Assembly: GCA_023443045.1 (NCBI GenBank)
Contig: JAEZWK010000003.1
Span: 1-47,479, forward strand
DNA: 47,479 nucleotides
From: Bacillota bacterium
GTDB taxonomy: Bacteria > Bacillota_A > Clostridia > Tissierellales > Peptoniphilaceae
Direction of reading: 5' to 3'
The position numbers and the translations under genes were made by a program. Under the pieces are notes generated by a model. That model had not been told where the DNA came from and did not search any database. It was given only the letters and a program-made list of their open reading frames with translations. Below, piece by piece: positions 28,701 through 35,365 of the stretch; position 1 is the first letter of the stretch, and each line of letters opens with the position of its first letter.

Positions 28701-31700
28701 TATTGATAATAATTTTTCCGGGTTCATTTTTTAGTCTTCTATCTGTAACATTACCAGCCCAGTCAATGGTTTTAATCAAAAATGCACTTGTTCTTTTATC
28801 TACATCAAAATTAGCAGGTACATCCATTTCAATGTTATTTTCACCATTTACTAATTGGTCACCATATAATACAACTGGTTTTATACTCTCTCCACCATTA
28901 TATGTTATAGATAAAACTTTTAATCCAGATGTTTCATCTGTAGCATTGATTTTAAGTTTTAACTTGCCATCTTCTACTTTATACTCTAGAACTTCAACAT
29001 TTGGTGCTACTGTATCTACATATACTTTCTTTGAAATTATTTGTTTTTGTGCATTATTAATATCACCAGGTCTTACTTCTATATTGAAATAGTACTCACC
29101 ATCTTCAACAGTGTTACCATCCTTATCTTGACCTGACCAGCTCCACAATTCATTATAGGTGGATGCATTTTGCTTTCTTTCATTTAAATAGAAGTTTTTA
29201 TCACCGGTTTTTAGGAAAGCTGGATTTATTTCATAGATTGGTTCTGTAGAATCTTTTTTAGTTATAGTAATTCTAAAATCTTGCCAAGCTCTTTGGAACA
29301 CGGCTCTTAGTGCTAGATAATCTTGATTTTTATCATTATTAGGAGAAATAGCAAAATTATCGGTTGCAGTATAAATATTTACGTTATTCACCTTTACATT
29401 AGCAGCACCCAAAACAGATTTTTCTATTGCTTGATTTCCACCTTTAGTTTCGGTAACAAAATGAGTAAAGTGTCTATTAAACCATGGTATACTTCCCGCA
29501 TTTTCTTTTGTTGCAAATTTATTAAATAGTGCGGTTTCACCATCTTTATATTTGTCAATAAATTTCTCCATAACTGGTAAATTATCCCAATCACCATTAA
29601 ATCCTAAGAAAGGAACGGATAGATTTTCGAATAATTTAACACCCTCAGCAGTTACAGCATTTACAGGTTCAAAGAAGATAAATCCTTCTACATATACACC
29701 CAATGTTGCTTTTTCTAAATATGGCTGTAGTTCATTTGCTACATCAATATCTTTTGTAAAAGTAACTTCCGAATTTTTGCCTACAGTTACAGTACCTAGA
29801 TCAATATTTTTTAGAAGCTCAGGTGACATAGTAAATCTGTCATTTTTTATTCCATCTGTAGCTACATATGCTTTTACATTGTATGTTACATCATTTTTGG
29901 AGTGGTTATTTAGTTTTACATTTATGCTAAATTTACCATCTTTTATAGAACCCAACTCTATTTTTGATTTTCCATTAGATGAAGAGTTATTCTCATCAGT
30001 TATGGAAACAAAATTAGGATTGGTTGCTTTATCCAAATTCATAAGTCCTGCACCTTGGATTCTTACTGAGTAATAATTTTCAGTGTCAGGATATTTGATA
30101 GGATCAGCAGTTACCATCAATATATTTTTAGCTAATTGATAGCGGTCATCTTCGAAAATATCATTTTTTTCTAAGAAGGAATTTATAGCAGATACACCAG
30201 CAGTTACGTGAGGAGTTGCCATAGAGGTACCACTCATTTCACCATATTTACCATTATCTACATTAAAAGTAGAGTAAATATTTCCACCAGGAGCAGAAAT
30301 TTCAGGTTTTATTTTTAGTGCAGGTGTAGGACCCCAGCTAGTGAAATCACTCATTTTTCCGCTATTAGGACTTTCTAATAGTGATGCTCCACCAATTGCC
30401 AATGTAAAGTCAGGATTTGCATCTAGCGCTCTTTTTAATCTATCATATTGTCTTTTGCTCATAGAGTAAGATGGTACAAGTCCCTCTTCTCCACCCATTT
30501 GCATAAAGATGAGATAATCTTCTCCTTCATTTCCGTGGTTAGCTACTAATACAGCTACCGCACCTTTATCTCCAGCTCTTTTTACCTTTTCAGCAAAAGA
30601 GATCTCTCCTCTCATGATTAGAGCGATTTTTCCATTCACATCTTTATCTTTGTAATCATCTTCTTTTCCTAAACCAACTTCTACTACTTTATACTGAGTA
30701 TTTAATTCGAAATTATCTTTCTTTTGATTAGGTGATTGATTTGCAGCGTATACTGGTTCATTTACATTTAGTGAAGTCTCATCTACGTAACTGATTTTAT
30801 TTTCATAGAAAACTTCTGAGTTATTAAAGCTTGCTACTGCAAAAGATTCATCCGCAATTGCAGGACTTCCTACAACACCATATGATGGATTATCTAATTT
30901 TGGTTTTTGTTGTTCACTTGGTGCGTCATTATCTTTTAATCCCCATAATGAGTTGGAGTCATTACCAGCAGCTATTACTACCATTACACCCTTAGCTCTA
31001 GCTCTTTTTATAACTTCTAAAGTTGTTAGAGGAAGATTGTTTTCTAATCCACCAGTAGAACCAAGACTCATATTTATAGAATCTGCTCCCAATAATACCG
31101 CATCATCTATCGCCTCGATATAAGCGGAAGTATTTGTAGTTGCAATTCTTTCTCCAAAAACTCTCATAACTAAAAGCTGAGCTTCTGGTACTACACCTCT
31201 CATCAAAAGACCATTTTCATCAGCTTTTTCTTGGTTAGCAGCAATGGTTCCTGCTATATGCATACCGTGCATACCTGTGTCTTGGTTGGTATCTTTTATA
31301 TTAAAATCATGGTCAAAGTAGTTGTAACCATATGGAATTTTATCTGAATACCATTTTCCTTTTAAAGCATTCTTTTCAATCATAGCTTTCATAGATGCTT
31401 GTGTAGGATATTTAGCTTTACTTACATCACTAAGTCTAAGATCTGGGTGGGTGTGATCTGCACCGGAGTCAACTATAGCTACAACTCTTCCCTCACCATT
31501 ATATCCTCTTGTATTAGCTACACCAGATTTTACCATTTTTGTAGTATTATACATAAGTGGTGTAATCTCATTATTTTCCGGTCTATTAATCTTTGAATCC
31601 AAATAGATTGCTTTTACTTTTGGGTTTGTAGTCAATAGAAAAGCTTCCTTTAGAGTCAGATTCATAGTCATACCATTTAATAAATAACTAAATGATCTTT

Positions 31701-32112
31701 CTACAAATCTATTATTATCTAAAGATCTCTTTACTCTTGCGTGAGTTACATTCCCCAAAGTTCTATTTACTTCTTCTTTAAAAACTTGTTGAGATGCTTT
31801 TCTTTCGTTCATTAGCTGTAGAGCATCATGTGAATATCTGCTTCTGGAACTAGATTGTCTTTCAGAAGTTTCATCATTTAGCTCGATAATGAAAGATTGC
31901 TTTTTATTCCAATCTTCATCGTTTAAGCTATCTAAATACTTTTCCCCCAACTGTTCTAGTAACGCCTGATAGCTAGGGCTATTTTGGTCGCCTTCTGGCA
32001 ATACTAAAACTTTTTTCTCTTCATTTACTGCCTCAGTTTCTGCAGATACATTGAAATTAAATAACGAAAGTATCATAAAAACTGATAATAATAACGCAGT
32101 TAGTCTCTTCAT
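25720..32112 (-). CDS. Subtilisin-family cell-envelope proteinase 1, SLH-anchored
   Basis: The 2130-residue secreted S8 proteinase has a signal peptide (1-24) and a propeptide region to about 185. The catalytic domain has Asp215 (VAIVDSGAD), His282 (MHGMHIAGT, the HGMH form seen in lactocepin/C5a-peptidase-type enzymes), Asn in IAAGND and Ser630 (GTSMATPH). A PA insert lies around 470-560 (IMRGEISFAEKVKRAGDKGA). After the catalytic domain come Fn3/A-domain-like beta modules, a FlgD-type Ig module (SWSGQDKDGNTVEDGEYYF), many further beta domains, a Lys/Glu/Pro linker (KPQEPKENKENKEEPKQ) and three SLH motifs in the last 200 residues. All three catalytic residues are present, so it should be active on the cell surface. 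The substrate is unknown; relatives cut host proteins or casein. AGGAGG precedes the ATG. It is paralogous to the gene at 35357. Confidence 0.93.
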   Translation of the reverse strand: MKRLTALLLSVFMILSLFNFNVSAETEAVNEEKKVLVLPEGDQNSPSYQALLEQLGEKYLDSLNDEDWNKKQSFIIELNDETSERQSSSRSRYSHDALQLMNERKASQQVFKEEVNRTLGNVTHARVKRSLDNNRFVERSFSYLLNGMTMNLTLKEAFLLTTNPKVKAIYLDSKINRPENNEITPLMYNTTKMVKSGVANTRGYNGEGRVVAIVDSGADHTHPDLRLSDVSKAKYPTQASMKAMIEKNALKGKWYSDKIPYGYNYFDHDFNIKDTNQDTGMHGMHIAGTIAANQEKADENGLLMRGVVPEAQLLVMRVFGERIATTNTSAYIEAIDDAVLLGADSINMSLGSTGGLENNLPLTTLEVIKRARAKGVMVVIAAGNDSNSLWGLKDNDAPSEQQKPKLDNPSYGVVGSPAIADESFAVASFNNSEVFYENKISYVDETSLNVNEPVYAANQSPNQKKDNFELNTQYKVVEVGLGKEDDYKDKDVNGKIALIMRGEISFAEKVKRAGDKGAVAVLVANHGNEGEDYLIFMQMGGEEGLVPSYSMSKRQYDRLKRALDANPDFTLAIGGASLLESPNSGKMSDFTSWGPTPALKIKPEISAPGGNIYSTFNVDNGKYGEMSGTSMATPHVTAGVSAINSFLEKNDIFEDDRYQLAKNILMVTADPIKYPDTENYYSVRIQGAGLMNLDKATNPNFVSITDENNSSSNGKSKIELGSIKDGKFSINVKLNNHSKNDVTYNVKAYVATDGIKNDRFTMSPELLKNIDLGTVTVGKNSEVTFTKDIDVANELQPYLEKATLGVYVEGFIFFEPVNAVTAEGVKLFENLSVPFLGFNGDWDNLPVMEKFIDKYKDGETALFNKFATKENAGSIPWFNRHFTHFVTETKGGNQAIEKSVLGAANVKVNNVNIYTATDNFAISPNNDKNQDYLALRAVFQRAWQDFRITITKKDSTEPIYEINPAFLKTGDKNFYLNERKQNASTYNELWSWSGQDKDGNTVEDGEYYFNIEVRPGDINNAQKQIISKKVYVDTVAPNVEVLEYKVEDGKLKLKINATDETSGLKVLSITYNGGESIKPVVLYGDQLVNGENNIEMDVPANFDVDKRTSAFLIKTIDWAGNVTDRRLKNEPGKIIINKVMDGEGTVIAEDPIVIDGDARIFSDLNNLPLGKYTLKYKADYPDYEITFNPKEVELTAAKPKKEITVTYKKLDTNDFSQLIVNFMNLDSYPSSARVEIKAAKVKVEDGNIVFEEDGAPVLERVYDIPRYRYYHNNIFKTKLPEGVYIIYAIDNGTNRQITDVIQDRPFVILGKQTDTEVTIKYAPESLASVYITIASKDVELTDYIDPADITERGSEMFRKKFLNNANSRYFDIYEMDTELRLTPQEAEIVREGKLPNGIKYMSLKVDVPNGSYYVNFNNHDTTRYMTIVYNSPTRTILPNAFRPLSNEAIVEILPKSDVRGSITIKHEFLKQEYRDNPPHLEYDVYNEASEPVTNLQQLPVGSYTIIPKTLGGFRPERTRYQVNITEDNLNPEVEIRWFNIEDETKHPAELEVGITGEPSYSYKDKIEVTLTNKKTKEKFVTEFNMPENNITRISVPRGRYEVTTNLPENYDYVLYSSRGNKGDKTQEQPDNLMIQEAYEYLEIELIKRTPAIEKTDTFLEINENVKDLGATYILEEVDELGRVINRYNSSRPKFINLNAGKYVLTVDEVPNGYIAVPRSKDVEIKEGTNSVDVNFYKKARYNIVNMVNGKDVSKEKDDTLPYFGVTYEAKAVVDGKEITFKENEFPEGMELTIYPKNVTKGYRVVTEEKQVTLPTDDIVFEYVTEDNALEELVKIAEEVLKDEDLTSEYKALLEKVVNADKDYLAGDNQTPEETEKKIKELIELLNNKEYIIRPYWPEDTIEDRPIEWENDQVVVKPQEPKENKENKEEPKQEDKKDYGILVSERNINITFKDTENVENKEEILDLAQRGILKGDDLGNFNPDEKVTRAMLVETLYRISKDKTKDFSKNYVDVKTSDWYYESIMWASAKNIIQGNDKNEAMPNKELTREELAVIMARFIKDIPFEIKKAFTYADENQISDWAKASVKEMDEKGIVTGRDVNNYSPKEGVTRKELAHTLYVITQRVLELSK

Positions 32113-32145
32113 TGCTACCTCCTTTTAAAAATTATGGTTATTTTT

Positions 32146-32174
32146 ATTATATCATAATTTACAAAAAGGTTACA
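32146..32174 (-). promoter_or_regulatory. Promoter of proteinase 1
   Basis: On the - strand: TGTAAC (32174-32169), 17 bases, TGA-TATAAT (-10 at 32151-32146). The block TGTAACC-TTTTGTAAATT...ATGATATAAT recurs upstream of proteinase 2, suggesting shared control. Confidence 0.6.
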
Positions 32175-32226
32175 GTGTTTATATAAAATTTTTTATATTT
32201 TTTTGTTTTTTATCTCTTATGTAAAT

Positions 32227-32255
32227 AAAAAAGCCCCTTTTGGGGGCGATTTTTA
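32227..32255 (-). terminator. Terminator between the proteinases (left island edge)
   Basis: On the - strand, GCCCC(C) AAAA GGGGC is followed by TTTTTTATTT. It stands upstream of the proteinase 1 promoter with no - strand gene directly before it. This fits its being the original terminator of proteinase 2, now separated from that gene by the island. Confidence 0.7.
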
Positions 32256-32261
32256 TTTTGT
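32236..32261. repeat. Direct repeat, left copy flanking the island
   Basis: The 26-bp sequence CCTTTTGGGGGC-G-ATTTTTATTTTGT recurs at 35340-35365 with a single G/A difference. In the right copy it is the end of the proteinase 2 gene plus half a terminator hairpin; here the hairpin is complete. It looks like a target or attachment-site duplication. Confidence 0.7.
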
Positions 32262-32270
32262 CAATATGAG

Positions 32271-32299
32271 TTGCTAATATGGCAATTATGTGTTATAAT
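32271..32299 (+). promoter_or_regulatory. Promoter and probable operator of XRE gene
   Basis: TTGCTA (32271-32276), 17 bases, then TG-T-TATAAT (-10 at 32294-32299). A dyad TTGC-N7-GCAA (32271-32285) covers the -35 and half the spacer, a natural place for an autorepressor to bind. The binding is inferred. Confidence 0.6.
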
Positions 32300-32335
32300 A
32301 ATTACTAAAACCAGAGAAGTGTTTAGGAGGTCAAC

Positions 32336-32647
32336 ATGCAAAAAAATATCGGGAGTAGAATAAGCTATTTATTAAATAAAAATGGTATATCACAAAAAGA
32401 ATTAGCTGACAGAATAAATGTATCCGAGTCTGTGGTATCTAGATATATTTCTGGAGAAAGAGAACCAAAGGCAAACATTCTTGCAAATATAGCAACTGCT
32501 CTTAAAACAACATCTGACTATTTGCTAGGTATTGAGAGTGATGATTTTAGTCAAGCACGTATCAAAAGAATGATTGCAAGAAATGCAGACAAAATGACTG
32601 CAGAAGAAAAAAAAGAATTAATTAGCGCCTTATTTGGGGAGGAGTAA
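32336..32647 (+). CDS. XRE-family transcriptional regulator
   Basis: The 103-residue protein has a Cro/CI-type helix-turn-helix in residues 6-65: GSRISYLLNKNGISQKELAD, then VSESVVSRYISGEREPKANI as turn and recognition helix, and LANIATALKTTSDYLLGI. A short C-terminal helix follows (DKMTAEEKKELISALFG). AGGAGG lies seven bases before the ATG. It overlaps or abuts an ImmA-type peptidase gene, as in the immR-immA pair of ICEBs1 and many prophages, where the peptidase cuts the repressor to release the element. It probably represses its own promoter and the island genes. Confidence 0.92.
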   Translation: MQKNIGSRISYLLNKNGISQKELADRINVSESVVSRYISGEREPKANILANIATALKTTSDYLLGIESDDFSQARIKRMIARNADKMTAEEKKELISALFGEE

Positions 32648-32648
32648 T

Positions 32649-33200
32649 TTGAGATTTATATTATCAAATAATAGATATGAACAAATTAAGGAAATAGTTG
32701 TAAATCTTTTTATAAAATATGATGTAAGATGTATTCCTATCAGCGGTTTTGAACTCGCATCAAAAATAGGAATAAAGGTAATTCCATATTCATCATATCC
32801 TGAAAAAACTAAAAAATTATTGACGAAAAAAAGTAAAGATGGATTCTTTGTAGAAAAGACAGAAGGAGAATTTTACATTTATTATAATGACACTATGAAT
32901 TATGGTCGAATAAATAATACTATTTTACATGAAATAGGACATATTGTATTAGATCACACAGAAGAAAGCGAACTTGCAGAAGCTGAAGTGAATTTCTTTG
33001 CAAAATATGCCTTAGTCCCACCTGTTTTAGTTTATAAATTAAATATAAAGAATCCTAATAAGATCTCAGAAATATTTGACGTTTCAATTCAAGCAGGATA
33101 TTACGCATATAACTACTATAGAAAGTGGCTAAAGTATGGTGGCTCTATATTGAAAGAATATGAATTGAATTTGATAGGATTATTTAAAGATGCAATTTGA
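32649..33200 (+). CDS. ImmA/IrrE-type metallopeptidase
   Basis: The product of about 183 residues has the DUF955/ImmA features: an N-terminal ISGFELASKIGIKVIPYS segment, the zinc motif HEIGH in ILHEIGHIVLDH, a downstream Glu-rich helix with EAEVNFFAKYALVP (third zinc ligand region) and a helical C-terminus. I choose the TTG at 32649, which has GGGGAGGAG five bases upstream; the TTG at 32634 would lie on the ribosome site. ImmA-type enzymes cleave partner XRE repressors. The gene follows the XRE gene directly, which strongly supports that partnership. Confidence 0.9.
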   Translation: MRFILSNNRYEQIKEIVVNLFIKYDVRCIPISGFELASKIGIKVIPYSSYPEKTKKLLTKKSKDGFFVEKTEGEFYIYYNDTMNYGRINNTILHEIGHIVLDHTEESELAEAEVNFFAKYALVPPVLVYKLNIKNPNKISEIFDVSIQAGYYAYNYYRKWLKYGGSILKEYELNLIGLFKDAI

Positions 33201-33218
33201 TTTAAGGGGGTGGTTTTA

Positions 33219-33245
33219 TGAATGCAAAAAAAATCATCTATTAGA
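33219..33245 (+). CDS. Possible 8-codon leader peptide
   Basis: An ATG after an AAGGGGGTGG purine tract opens a frame of only eight codons (MNAKKIIY) ending in TAG. Codons 5-8 plus the stop make up the left arm of a perfect 12-bp palindrome, so translating it would open that hairpin in RNA. This is the arrangement of leader-peptide attenuators. There is no other evidence that it is translated. Confidence 0.3.
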
Positions 33246-33315
33246 CTATTGGCGTAGTAATAGATGATTGGCAGAATATGGTTTCATATCCTATAGTAAG
33301 ATTATGATACCATAT
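33232..33315 (+). promoter_or_regulatory. Two matched palindromes before DUF4417 gene
   Basis: Palindrome 1 is AATCATCTATTA (33232-33243) and its exact complement TAATAGATGATT (33258-33269). Palindrome 2 is ATATGGTTTCATA (33276-33288) and TATGATACCATAT (33303-33315), with one mismatch. Both have 14-base centres. A possible promoter, TTGGCA (33268) - 18 - TATAGT (33292-33297), has its -10 in the centre of palindrome 2. The pair could be RNA hairpins or operators for the XRE repressor. There is no T-run, so they are not simple terminators. Confidence 0.5.
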
Positions 33316-33333
33316 CTTTACCTTTTAGTAAAC

Positions 33334-33357
33334 AAAAATAAAAATAAAAATAAAAAT
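33334..33357 (+). repeat. Four AAAAAT hexanucleotide repeats
   Basis: Four exact tandem AAAAAT units lie directly before the AAAGGA ribosome site of the DUF4417 gene. Copy-number change would alter the leader length but not the frame. Confidence 0.85.
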
Positions 33358-33371
33358 ACGAAAGGAAATAT

Positions 33372-34040
33372 ATGGCAAAATTTGAAAAAAATAGAAAATC
33401 TTGTAAAGATGTGTATAAATCTTTTTTAGTAGAAGATGCGTGTTTTGATGGAGATTATGAAATACCAATTTTAAAAGGGATAAACAATGTAATTCCAAAG
33501 AATCTAGTATTATATTCTGATAGAAATGTAAATCCGAATAAAGAAGATTGGATTTGTTTTTATGAAGATGACTATAAGATTCATTCTCTTTGGAATAACC
33601 CCAAAAAATATTTAAGTATTCTATCAAAATATGGAGGTATAATCACACCAGATTTTAGTTTATATCGTGATATGCCACTATCCATGCAAATATGGAATAT
33701 ATTTAGGAGTAGAGCCTTAGGCTATTTTTTGCAATCCAAAGGGATAAAAGTTGTACCCAATATTCGATTTTCAGACAATAGAACTTATGATATAGCTTGT
33801 GCTGGGGTAGCGAAAAGTTCTACTATTGCTCTTAGCACGCATGGTCTAGTAAAAATAAAGAAAGAAAAAGAAGTATTTAAAAAGGGACTGCACTATATAA
33901 TAAAAAAATTAACCCCAAAAACAATAATAATATATGGAACTGCCCCAAATGACGTGTTTGAACAATATAAATTACAAGGCATAGAAATCCTGTCTTACGA
34001 AAGTAAAATTTCTAAAATCCATAAAAAGGAGATTAATTAA
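33372..34040 (+). CDS. DUF4417 family protein
   Basis: The 222-residue protein resembles DUF4417, a family often found in phages and integrative elements. The recognisable core is YGGIITPDFSLYRDMPLSMQ, then RSRALGYFLQSKGIKVVPNIRFSDNRTYD, and a beta-strand TIIIYGTAPNDVFEQ near the end. It is cytoplasmic, with no signal or membrane segment. The function of the family is unknown. Its stop overlaps the start of the toxin-like gene (TAATG), so the two are translated together and may work together. The family call comes from memory of the motif and is moderately certain. Confidence 0.8.
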   Translation: MAKFEKNRKSCKDVYKSFLVEDACFDGDYEIPILKGINNVIPKNLVLYSDRNVNPNKEDWICFYEDDYKIHSLWNNPKKYLSILSKYGGIITPDFSLYRDMPLSMQIWNIFRSRALGYFLQSKGIKVVPNIRFSDNRTYDIACAGVAKSSTIALSTHGLVKIKKEKEVFKKGLHYIIKKLTPKTIIIYGTAPNDVFEQYKLQGIEILSYESKISKIHKKEIN

Positions 34041-34444
34041 TGGGCGGAGGAAATTTTGGAGGATTCAAAAATACTAAAGGTGCTGAAAAAGATATGCCTA
34101 ATTATACTAAAGCAAAAACGCCTAAAGAAAAATTTGTGAATTATTCACTAGATGACTCTAACCCTAATTCTAAGGGAAAGGCTGAAGCTTACGAAAAAGC
34201 ACTAGGTTTCAACAAGAAAAATGCTGATTTGTTAATAAAGCAAATTCATACTAATGTTACCAAAGGGAAAATTAAACCTATTTCTATAAAATCTAGCAAT
34301 TATGGTACAAAGTATAAATATGAGATACCAATTGTTGGTGCAAATGGAAAAACCAAAATAGTTGTTGCTGTATATCAAGTTGATAAAAATACTGATATTC
34401 CAAGATTAATTACAAATTATGTTAAAAAGAAAGGAAGCAAATGA
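34040..34444 (+). CDS. Stand-alone DUF6883-like toxin domain
   Basis: The 134-residue product has a Gly-rich start (MGGGNFGGFKNTKG), then a domain with LDDSNPNSKGKAEAYEKALGF, NADLLIKQIH, YGTKYKYEIPIVGANGKT and PRLITNYVKK at the end. This order matches the DUF6883 module found at the C-termini of polymorphic toxins. Here it has no delivery domain and no signal peptide, so it is an orphan cassette. It overlaps the DUF4417 gene upstream and the DUF4926-like gene downstream (ATGA). Enzyme activity is not established; calling it a toxin is inference from family and neighbours. Confidence 0.65.
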   Translation: MGGGNFGGFKNTKGAEKDMPNYTKAKTPKEKFVNYSLDDSNPNSKGKAEAYEKALGFNKKNADLLIKQIHTNVTKGKIKPISIKSSNYGTKYKYEIPIVGANGKTKIVVAVYQVDKNTDIPRLITNYVKKKGSK

Positions 34445-34635
34445 TGAAATTTAAAGAATATGATAAAGTTAAAACTTTAGTCGAAAAAGATGGATATCCT
34501 CCTTTTACAATTGGAATTATTGTTAGCTTTTATTCAGATACCGATTTTTGTGAAGTGGAAATTTGGGATGACGATAACTATCCTGTTGACGTAGTAACTT
34601 ATAACATAAATGATCTTGAAAAAGCTATGGAGTAG
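34441..34635 (+). CDS. DUF4926-like probable immunity protein
   Basis: The 64-residue product is a small SH3-like beta protein. YDKVKTLV opens it, then TIGIIVSFYSDTDFCEVEIWDDD, and it finishes with NINDLEKAM. This matches DUF4926, a family found beside toxin modules. Two adjacent ATGs (34441, 34444) overlap the toxin-gene stop, with AAAGGA just upstream. Tight coupling to the DUF6883-like gene is the best evidence that it neutralises that product. A decayed copy lies at 35026. Confidence 0.7.
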   Translation: MMKFKEYDKVKTLVEKDGYPPFTIGIIVSFYSDTDFCEVEIWDDDNYPVDVVTYNINDLEKAME

Positions 34636-34681
34636 GTAATAATGGATTTATTGTTTCAGTTTATCCAAGATAGGAGGTTAT

Positions 34682-35014
34682 ATGAAAAAATTAAAACTCA
34701 TGTTAGATTTTGGAGAAGGTCCAATATGGACTGAATATTTTGACGAAGAGAAAGGAAGATTACTAACAGGAATTGAAAAGGTAGACAATGATAAAGAATT
34801 ATGGGATATAAATGAAACAATTCAAGAATTGTTTGCATCTTACTACCACTTTGATTATAATGATCAGGCTTGCTTTTTCGATAAAGAACAAGAGAAAAAA
34901 GACAAATTTAAAATGCTAGAACTATTAGGCAAATTAAGAAAAAGACTTGATGAAATAAACGATGGTTCTTTTGAAATTGACGATAAAGAAACTGAAAGAG
35001 TCAAAAATTTATAG
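34682..35014 (+). CDS. Small acidic protein, possibly second immunity protein
   Basis: The 110-residue acidic protein is unrecognised by name. It begins KLKLMLDFGEGPIWTEYF, contains many Asp/Glu/Lys, and ends in helices (KFKMLELLGKLRKRLDEI). The opening strand and acidic helical body recall small immunity proteins that follow toxin cassettes, but I cannot assign a family. A strong AGGAGG site lies five to six bases before the ATG. It sits 46 bases after the DUF4926-like gene and before that gene's decayed copy, a typical position in a string of immunity genes. Confidence 0.7.
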   Translation: MKKLKLMLDFGEGPIWTEYFDEEKGRLLTGIEKVDNDKELWDINETIQELFASYYHFDYNDQACFFDKEQEKKDKFKMLELLGKLRKRLDEINDGSFEIDDKETERVKNL

Positions 35015-35025
35015 GTTTAAATATT

Positions 35026-35205
35026 GTGAAAGTTAAAAAATATAATAAAGTTAGAACTTTAGTCGAAAAAGAGGGTTATCCTCTTTATACAATTAGGATT
35101 GCAGCGAGTTTTTATCAAGCTCTTGACTTTTGATAATTTAAAATTTGTAATAAGTAGTATGATCCTTTTGATGTTTAACCTATATAATCGTTGGAACCGA
35201 AAAAA
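35026..35205 (+). pseudogene. Decayed second copy of the DUF4926-like gene
   Basis: From a GTG at 35026 the frame reads VKVKKYNKVRTLVEKEGYP and then PLYTIRIAASFYQALDF before a TGA at 35131. This aligns with the first 35 residues of the intact gene at 34441, with the same spacing. After the stop, nucleotide similarity to the intact gene continues weakly (GATCCTTTTGATGTT and ATATAAT blocks) to about 35205, with indels and more stops. It is a duplicated immunity-type gene that has lost its 3' half. Confidence 0.7.
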
Positions 35206-35245
35206 TTTTAAGATCAAGATATAATTAATATATAATTTCGAACAG

Positions 35246-35285
35246 AAAAAAAGGGTCTATGAGTTAAGCTCATAGGCCCTTTTTT
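35246..35285 (+). terminator. Terminator at the right end of the island
   Basis: AAAAAAGGG-TC-TATGAG pairs with CTCATA-GG-CCCTTTTTT (one G-T pair) around a TTAAG loop. A strong intrinsic terminator closing the island's + strand transcript; it can also act on the - strand. Confidence 0.85.
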
Positions 35286-35339
35286 GATTGCCACCTAAAG
35301 TTGTCACTATTCAGTTTGTTTTAACACCTAATTCAACTA

Positions 35340-35365
35340 CCTTTTGGGGGCAATTTTTATTTTGT
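35340..35365. repeat. Direct repeat, right copy flanking the island
   Basis: This is the second copy of the 26-bp repeat at 32236-32261, one mismatch. It covers the last codons and stop of proteinase 2 and the left half of a GC-rich hairpin whose other half is missing here. Confidence 0.7.

Noticed and set aside
33232..33315. Pair of simple intrinsic terminators
   Set aside because: Stems are AT-rich and neither is followed by a T-run on the coding strand.
32262..35340. Complete prophage or ICE
   Set aside because: There is no integrase, replication, structural or conjugation gene; only the control pair and cargo-like genes are present.
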